Origin: Rhodothermales bacterium
GTDB taxonomy: Bacteria; Bacteroidota; Rhodothermia; Rhodothermales; Bin80
NCBI GenBank assembly: GCA_022822185.1
Contig: JAJECE010000024.1
Span: 1-59,957, forward strand
Length of the DNA: 59,957 nt
Direction of reading: 5' to 3'
The first letter of the stretch is position 1. Each line of letters starts with the position of its first letter. Positions 54,826 through 59,957 of this stretch are shown here, piece by piece. Below the pieces are notes generated by a model, which was not told the origin of the DNA, made no database searches, and saw nothing but the letters and a program-made list of their open reading frames with translations. The position numbers were made by a program, and so were the translations under genes.

Positions 54826-56043
54826 TCATGGACTGCAATCCCTGCGGGCGATTGAAATCCTAACTCCTGCCTCCATTTTTTCCGGGATCGCTTCCCGCCA
54901 GGGAATAATGTGTGCATCTTTTCTGTACTGCGGCGCGTCGCCGCCATAGACCACCATCGCAGAGCACTGATAGGGGGTTTCCTCAAAGTGCCGCCGAACC
55001 CGCTTCAGCCCCGTCAATAGGCTTGACGAGGCCGTTGCGGATGATTTTGCCTCAATCAGCTGAAGATGTGATGAGGTCTCAATGATCAGATCTATTTCTG
55101 CGCCATTCTGGTCCCGGTAAAAGGACAATGCTCTGACTGTCTCTCTGCGATTGGTCTGATGCTTGACAAACTCGGACACCACCCAACTTTCAAAGATTGC
55201 CCCTCGAAGCGGGTGGTGACGCAATTGATCAGGGGATCGAATCCCGAGCAGCCAGCAGACCAGCCCCGAATCATAAAAATGCAGCTTGGGCATTTTCACC
55301 AGTCGTTTGTGCAGGTTTGCGTGAAAGCCCTTCAGCCGAAAAGCAATAAAACTGGCTTCGAGTATACTCATCCAGGCCTTCGCGGTCGGTTGGGAGATTC
55401 CACAGTCTCCAGCCAGTGCAGAGAGATTAAGTAATTGCGCTGTCCGCCCGGCGCACAGTTCCAAGAATCACTGAAATACAGAAAGATTCTCTACATTCGT
55501 AATTGCCCTTACGTCTCGTTCAACGTAGGTCTGTACATAGTCTCCCAGCCAGTCAGCAGGATTCAGCCCGGCATCAAAGATTCGTGGATAGGATCCAAAA
55601 AAAAGCGCCTCCTCCAATGTTTGAGGGTACTGGGCGAATCTTGAAATTTCGCACCAGTTCAATGGGAGAAGATGAAAGATTGCGGTTCTCCCTGCAAGGG
55701 ACTGACCGACTGAATCGGATAAAAGCAGGTTATGGGATCCGGTAAGAACCCACTTGCCTGGATCCGGCACATCATCAACCATCCCCTGCAAATACGAGAG
55801 CAGATCTGGAACCCGCTGCACCTCATCAATGATCGCTCCCTTCGGGAACTGTGCAAGAAATCCGCGGGGATCTTCCCGTGCGAATGCCCGGGTGTCCGGC
55901 TCTTCCAGATTCGTGTATGCGTGTTCGCTAAACACGGCCCTGCATAACGTCGTCTTCCCGCTTTGCCGGGGGCCGGTGACGGTAAGGAGCGGGTACGATT
56001 TTGTGGCCTCGGTCAGTTTTTGGGTTATGTCACGGTGGATCAT
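54826..56043 (-). pseudogene. AAA_14/DUF4143 ATPase with one in-frame stop
   Basis: A 405-codon frame from ATG 56043 that reads through one TGA at 55468-55470. The N-terminus has Walker A G-P-R-Q-S-G-K-T and Walker B I-I-D-E-V-Q-R-V-P. After the stop the DUF4143 domain continues (L-C-A-G-R-T-A-Q-L-L-N-L-S, D-S-G-L-V-C-W-L-L-G, R-D-Q-N-G-A-E-I-D-L-I-I). The stop lies in the V-F-Q-stop-F-L-E-L segment, where relatives usually have Arg, so a single CGA to TGA change explains it. A recent pseudogene is the likeliest call. These ATPases often occur with mobile DNA and toxin-antitoxin genes. Confidence 0.8.
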
Positions 56044-56256
56044 TTTAAGATATACTAAAATTAAATTTTGATTTATCTTATAAACTTTAAGCCGAACCGC
56101 TTTGTTCCCCTGTAAAGATTCTTGAGTGTATCCGTGTATCCCTGACAGAACTGGGGGCATTTCGCGGAGCAGCATGCCCTTCAGGTTATATAGTAGGACG
56201 GTATCGGATGGCTGGACTTAAATTTGGGCTCACTTTAATCATCCTTTTACAGTCTT

Positions 56257-56679
56257 ATGAAACACTCTTCCCCCATTTCTGCATCCAGGCTATATGTTGG
56301 CATGGATGTTCACAAAAGAACCATCGCCCTCTGTGTGTACGACTCGGACCGGGGCATCGTGATTGACGAGCGCGAACTGAAGCATGATTTGCCGAAGGTT
56401 CGCAAATACCTGGAACGCCTTCAGCGGCGTTCCAGGGAGATTCACTGCTGCTATGAAGCGTCTTTGTGCGGCTATGGCCTCCATCGAGCCTGGGGCATTC
56501 GGTGTGAGGTGATCGCCCCGTCTTCGATTCCCCGCCGTTCGGGGGATCGTGTGAAGACGGATCGCCGGGATGCTCAAAAGTTGGCGATCTTATACGCAGC
56601 CGGATTATTGACTCCGGTGCATGTGACGGATTCCTATCATGAAGCAGTGCACGCGAAACTTATCTTTTCAAACGAGACA
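56257..56679 (+). mobile_element. Truncated IS110-family transposase
   Basis: The N-terminal RuvC-like (DEDD) domain is present: M-D-V-H-K, C-Y-E-A-S, and K-T-D-R-R-D-A supply the four acidic residues. The frame departs from the family after S-Y-H-E-A-V near codon 132, and the C-terminal serine domain is gone. The break is followed at 56680 by 71 bp of the dispersed 167-bp element. It is inactive. Confidence 0.85.
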
Positions 56680-56750
56680 AGTCTAATCCCCAAAAAACAA
56701 CCCGAAAAGCGTTGCTCAGATTTTTCTGGGCTTTTATCCACGGGCTACTA
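56680..56750 (+). repeat. Partial copy (3' 71 bp) of the dispersed element
   Basis: It matches 27264-27334 and 27467-27537 from AGTCTAATCC to GGGCTACTA. It directly follows the truncated IS110 transposase. The 300 bp from 56751 to 57055 contain no recognisable gene. Confidence 0.85.
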
Positions 56751-57055
56751 CGCACGTATTGACACTTTGAATGAAAATCTGGGGGCGTTTTGCGGGGGCG
56801 GAAAATGGCGTTTGGTGTGTCTTAGATAGGCGGATCTCTACCGTTCGGGACGATTTAGGGTTCTATAATTTCCATTATGGAATCCTAAATCCATCAAGAA
56901 TTCACACAAAATCGATCAAATCTTCACAGAATATTGGTGTTTGGTATCATTTTGATGCTTAAATTTGTGCATTGATTGTCCTTTCATTGAGAAGGGACGG
57001 TCAATTCGTTCTATTCTTAACCAATCTTTTATAGCTAAATAAAAAACCTTAAAGC

Positions 57056-57301
57056 ATGTCTCGTTACCCTAACCGTTTCGGTTGGCATGGCTATCGCCAT
57101 AATGATGGTTGCACCAGCCCTCTAACGGGGGCATTCAGCAACCATCAGGGATCAAATCTCACATCCCAGGAAGCCTGTGCTTCGTCGGGGAGTAATTGTT
57201 GCGTTTATGATGCTTATTGTGGTGGTCCATCCGGGCCAGAAGGTTATGAACTCTATCCGGGTGCCTGCTCCATGCGTGATATGATGATGGGGCTCCGTTA
57301 G
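57056..57301 (+). CDS. Small cysteine-rich protein
   Basis: An 81-residue protein with six cysteines, including the doublet in G-S-N-C-C-V-Y-D-A-Y-C-G-G, and many Gly and Ser. No signal peptide is obvious, and the N-terminus is R-Y-P-N-R-F-G-W-H-G-Y-R. It lies 11 bp upstream of the propeller lipoprotein on the same strand. Small peptides next to such propellers (NVEALA family) are common in Bacteroidota, but the NVEALA motif is absent here. It may be a secreted or modified peptide; this is uncertain. Confidence 0.55.
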   Translation: MSRYPNRFGWHGYRHNDGCTSPLTGAFSNHQGSNLTSQEACASSGSNCCVYDAYCGGPSGPEGYELYPGACSMRDMMMGLR

Positions 57302-57312
57302 CATACATTCCC

Positions 57313-58383
57313 ATGGTGTCACGATGTCAATTGGTTACATCTTGTTGGTTGTCTGTATTGCTAATGGGGTGTGTCGAACCACCTAAAGATTCCTTTCTGG
57401 TTGAATTTACAACAGACACGCTCCTTGTGCATGACCTAGATGGGGAATTGTTTGTTGACGGCGATTCCTTGGAAAAGCCCACCGACATGGTTGTTGGAGA
57501 ACAATTTTTGTTCATAGGAGACCCGGACAGGAGTCAAGCGATTGCCATTTTTGATAGGGAATCAGGTGGTTTTGTAGCAAATACTGCGACTAAGGGAGAG
57601 GGGGCTCAAGAATTGTCCCGGCTGAAGGCTATGAATTTCAAGCCGGGAAGTAAATCGGGATGGATATATGATCCCCCAGCTACCGCAAAATTTTTTGATG
57701 GTATATCAATAACGGGCGAAGTAATCCGACTGACAGGGGGGGGATTCCCAATGGATCCAGTATGGATCGCTGGAGATAGCATTGTTTCTTCAGGGATATA
57801 TGAGTCTGGTAGGTTCGGTCTGTATAATCCCACTGGATCTTTTGTTAGATCAATAGGCCAGATTCCTCCAGGGGAAACCCCCGTGTCCGTACGGCAGTAT
57901 GCCTATGAAGCTATTTTGAGAACCAACTCATTGGGGACGAGGATTGTGGCTGCATCACTGAACACGGATCGGATCGAAATTTTTGATAACTCAAAAATTC
58001 TCCACCTGATTCGCGGACCAGGTTTTCATGAACCCGAATTCAGCGTTTTTGACTTTAATGGGGAGCCGCGTACGTTTATTGAAGACGAAACAATCCAAGG
58101 ATATGTTAGCGTAACCGTTACTGATCAGTTTATTTTTGCCCTATACTCTGGCAGAACCAGAGGATGGGTTCGCAGTCAGGGATACTTTTCTCCACCCGGT
58201 CAGATTGTCATTATTTTTACTTGGAGCGGGGTACCTATTGGAGTACTTGGCTTGGCAGATGGGGCTATGCAAATAGGAGTTTCTCAAGACGGACGGTACA
58301 TCTATGCAATTCACCGCAGCCCTGTTCCGATGGTATTACGCTATCATGTCCCTGTCTTGTATCACACAATTGTGTCTGGGTAG
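57313..58383 (+). CDS. 6-bladed beta-propeller lipoprotein
   Basis: A 356-residue protein with an N-terminal lipobox (L-L-M-G-C near residue 20) and a repeated propeller pattern. Visible strands include D-M-V-V-G-E-Q-F-L-F-I-G-D and G-E-G-A-Q-E-L-S-R-L, and Y-I-Y-A-I-H lies near the end. This places it with the BF3164/TolB-like 6-blade group of Bacteroidota. The region is more AT-rich than the housekeeping genes. Its stop codon directly abuts the IS21 inverted repeat at 58384. The role is unknown. Confidence 0.75.
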   Translation: MVSRCQLVTSCWLSVLLMGCVEPPKDSFLVEFTTDTLLVHDLDGELFVDGDSLEKPTDMVVGEQFLFIGDPDRSQAIAIFDRESGGFVANTATKGEGAQELSRLKAMNFKPGSKSGWIYDPPATAKFFDGISITGEVIRLTGGGFPMDPVWIAGDSIVSSGIYESGRFGLYNPTGSFVRSIGQIPPGETPVSVRQYAYEAILRTNSLGTRIVAASLNTDRIEIFDNSKILHLIRGPGFHEPEFSVFDFNGEPRTFIEDETIQGYVSVTVTDQFIFALYSGRTRGWVRSQGYFSPPGQIVIIFTWSGVPIGVLGLADGAMQIGVSQDGRYIYAIHRSPVPMVLRYHVPVLYHTIVSG

Positions 58384-58452
58384 TGTGAGTATTACGACTA
58401 AAGCGATCATTTTGGATCGTAATCAGTGATTGTTTTGGTCGTAATACTCACA
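58384..58452. repeat. 15-bp inverted repeat at the end of the IS21 relic
   Basis: TGTGAGTATTACGAC at 58384-58398 is repeated inverted at 58438-58452, with 39 bases between. It begins TG and ends CA as IS21-family termini do, and the istB stop lies inside its right arm. It may also fold as a hairpin and stop transcription of the propeller gene. Confidence 0.7.
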
Positions 58453-59500
58453 TACCCGCCCTGCGGTGCTGTGCAGCTTCCAGCCGGTAACTGGAAAGAT
58501 TGAGTTCCAGAACCACGCAGTGATGCACCAGTCGGTCGACCGCGGCCGCGGTGGTCATGGGATCGTGAAAGATCGTCTCCCACTGCAAGAATGGCAGATG
58601 ACTGGAGATTTAGACGTTGCCGAGTTTGTAGCGCTCTGCCAACAACTGGAATAAGGGCCTGCGTCTCTTCACGACTATGCTGAACATAACCGAGACCGTC
58701 AACAATGAGCGCATCATACCGCATTAGCTGATCGCGGTAGGGACCTGGGTTTCCCCAGGCCCCCGCACGGATCCGACCATGCGCGCTAACGCAGCCGGCT
58801 CCTCCCTTGGGTCGCACCGTCGTGCATAACGGCAAAATTTGCCGTAGTCGTTTGATCCCCTGGAACACACATTCCCATCTCCGCGCATGGCGTGTGGCAG
58901 GATCTCCCAACTTCCCCTTGGGTCGGGGCCTTCAATCCAGCAACTCCGCAGGATCGCTCCCTTGTTCGCTGCCTTCATTACTACTATGCTCCGATCTGAC
59001 TTCTCTATTCCGTACACCGCAGGCTTCCGTGTCTTCCACCTTCCCTGTACGACCCCGAAATACGACTCCAGGGTAGAATAGAGACCTCCCAGGTCCCGGT
59101 AAAGTGCGTGCATGCGTCCCTGGGTTCTTCGACACCGTGGGCCCGTAATCCCTCTCACCGTTACGATGAATTACGTGTTGCCTTCGATCATCAGGAAAAT
59201 CTCGGCAACCCAGACGATAATGCTTTCGGTGCTCAATAGCCCCGGCCACATGTACCGCTGTCAACGCTTCACATCTGCCCTCACGAACAGATGCGCATGA
59301 CTCGCGGAGATATGTACTCGGTTGTCGTTTCATAACGCAGGACTTTCACCCGCTACACTTTACCAGTTAGCCTGGCGCACCCTGATGAATTTCGGCAGTT
59401 CCTGATCCTGCTTTGCACGCATCAAAACTTCCACCAAGGTACTGGAACTGTAAAAGATAAAGTTGCGCCCCCGGAAGATCAATTCCTGACCCAATGCATG
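58448..59500 (-). pseudogene. IS21 istB ATPase split by a group II intron
   Basis: The first exon (59381 to about 59500) encodes T-H-A-L-G-Q-E-L through L-V-E-V-L-M-R-A-K to L-P-K-F-I-R. The second (58448-58730) resumes in frame as Q-L-M-R-Y-D-A-L-I-V-D-G-L-G-Y-V. Exon 2 then has a frameshift, and an internal TAA follows L-A-E-R-Y-K-L-G-N-V before H-L-P-F-L-Q-W and V-D-R-L-V-H-H. The Walker A region upstream of T-H-A-L-G is missing. The ATPase is dead even if the intron splices. Confidence 0.85.
58731..59380 (-). ncRNA. Group II intron, 650 nt, no reverse-transcriptase ORF
   Basis: The 5' end is GTGCG and the 3' end is AT. Domain V is recognisable at 58770-58801 (GAGCCGGCTGCG...GGTCGGATC). 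Domain VI lies at 58733-58769 with a bulged A at 58738, seven bases before the splice site. The last eight exon bases, TCATCAGG, are complementary to CCTGATGA at 59188-59195 (IBS1/EBS1). Excising 58731-59380 joins the istB codons exactly. There is no intron-encoded protein in domain IV, so any mobility would need a maturase from elsewhere. Confidence 0.88.
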
Positions 59501-59501
59501 T

Positions 59502-59546
59502 GTATTCAGATGAAGTTGCCCAGGTATTCAGATTGATGTTGCCCAC
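59502..59546. repeat. Two tandem 22-23-bp repeats, probable IS21 end
   Basis: GTATTCAGATGAAGTTGCCC at 59502 and GTATTCAGATTGATGTTGCC at 59524 are imperfect copies. IS21 family ends carry such multiple internal repeats. They mark the boundary between the split istB and the next istB to the right. Confidence 0.6.
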
Positions 59547-59620
59547 CTGGCAGGTCTCATTTTTTGGAGCGATTTTTTACGTCTGTTCTGGAGTTGGAAT
59601 GAGTACGTTTCGTGAATGTT

Positions 59621-59957
59621 TCATGGCTTGGATTCTTCGGATTCCGCGACCGATTTTCGCATGGAATCTCCGCTGAGTTCGATGCGATAGGCAGGCTGAA
59701 CAAGTCTGTCCAGGATGGCATCGGCAATCGTGGGATTGGCTATGCACTGGTGCCAATGTTCAACGGGCAGTTGACTGGTTGCAATGGTCGAGCGTTTCTG
59801 AATTCGGTCATCCAGGATCTGGAAGAGATCTTCCTGCTGGGTTTGGTTCAGCGTTGTGAGGCCCCGGTCATCAAGGATCAGGACATCCAGTTTTTCGAGT
59901 GCACGCAGAATTTTGAGATACCGTCCATCCGCACGGGCAACCATGAGTTCTTCCAGG
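59621..59957 (-). CDS. istB: IS21 istB-type transposition ATPase, N-terminus beyond window
   Basis: The 3' part of an IstB helper ATPase; the frame continues right of the window. Legible are L-D-V-L-I-L-D-D-R-G-L (Walker B, where D-D-W-G is usual), Q-T-Q-Q-E-D-L-F, R-S-T-I-A-T-S-Q-L-P-V-E and A-D-A-I-L-D-R-L-V. The end matches the I-E-L-x-G-x-S-M-R family motif. IstB loads the IstA transposase onto target DNA. It is a different copy from the split one at 58448-59500 and may belong to an intact IS21 element. Confidence 0.88.
   Translation of the reverse strand, partial: LEELMVARADGRYLKILRALEKLDVLILDDRGLTTLNQTQQEDLFQILDDRIQKRSTIATSQLPVEHWHQCIANPTIADAILDRLVQPAYRIELSGDSMRKSVAESEESKP

Overview
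The window looks like a chromosome segment of a free-living Gram-negative bacterium of the Bacteroidota/Rhodothermota (FCB) type with roughly balanced base composition. The grounds are several lipoproteins with C-terminal lipoboxes, an S9 prolyl-oligopeptidase, ThuA-like and sulfatase genes, a 6-bladed-propeller lipoprotein of the Bacteroidota kind, and a DUF1549/DUF1553 plus DUF1501 pair that is common in Planctomycetes and also found in Rhodothermota. No rRNA, tRNA or CRISPR array was recognised. The taxonomic call is an inference from gene content.

Layout. 0-7.6 kb: a secreted fibronectin-III repeat protein that runs off the left edge, a GH10 xylanase lipoprotein, and the DUF1549/1553-DUF1501 pair. 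7.9-13.4 kb: an AAA+ ATPase, a flavoprotein translationally coupled to a tiny membrane protein, and a decayed tandem duplication carrying small coiled-coil membrane proteins. 13.5-20.4 kb: a catabolic block with a ketose-3-epimerase-like protein convergent with a four-gene operon (GlcD-like FAD oxidase, Fe-S CCG protein, Tm-1/UPF0261, creatininase), then a ThuA protein. 20.5-29.4 kb: gene relics, terminators and repeats around a two-gene unit, a Vsr/DUF559-like nuclease fused to a RecQ helicase and followed by a repeat-bearing coiled-coil protein, then more small coiled-coil membrane proteins and a Panacea antitoxin-like gene. 29.5-39 kb: secreted ThuA, sulfatase, S9 peptidase and sorbosone-dehydrogenase-like genes, with a 1.1-kb-residue nuclease/helicase (TM0106 type) between them. 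39-48.8 kb: a defence island with a Type II R-M pair, a second AAA+ ATPase, an MmeI-like Type IIL enzyme, DUF1640-like proteins, a methyltransferase relic and a DUF433/PIN-like toxin-antitoxin pair. 49-54.8 kb: housekeeping genes (two PspB-like small proteins, rnc, gcvP, creD). 54.8-60 kb: a nonsense-mutated AAA_14 ATPase, an IS110 relic, a Cys-rich small protein with a propeller lipoprotein, and IS21 material whose istB is split in frame by a 650-nt group II intron with no ORF.

Themes. (1) The region from about 20 to 48 kb behaves as a defence/plasticity island inserted among carbohydrate and peptide scavenging genes. It contains nucleases, R-M, TA and many decayed second copies of genes that are intact elsewhere in the window. 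(2) A family of very small C-terminally membrane-anchored coiled-coil proteins appears at least six times, always in plastic DNA. (3) The strongest candidates for something undescribed are the nuclease-RecQ plus coiled-coil pair, the small coiled-coil membrane family, the four-gene oxidase/creatininase operon, and the ORF-less group II intron with matching IBS1/EBS1.
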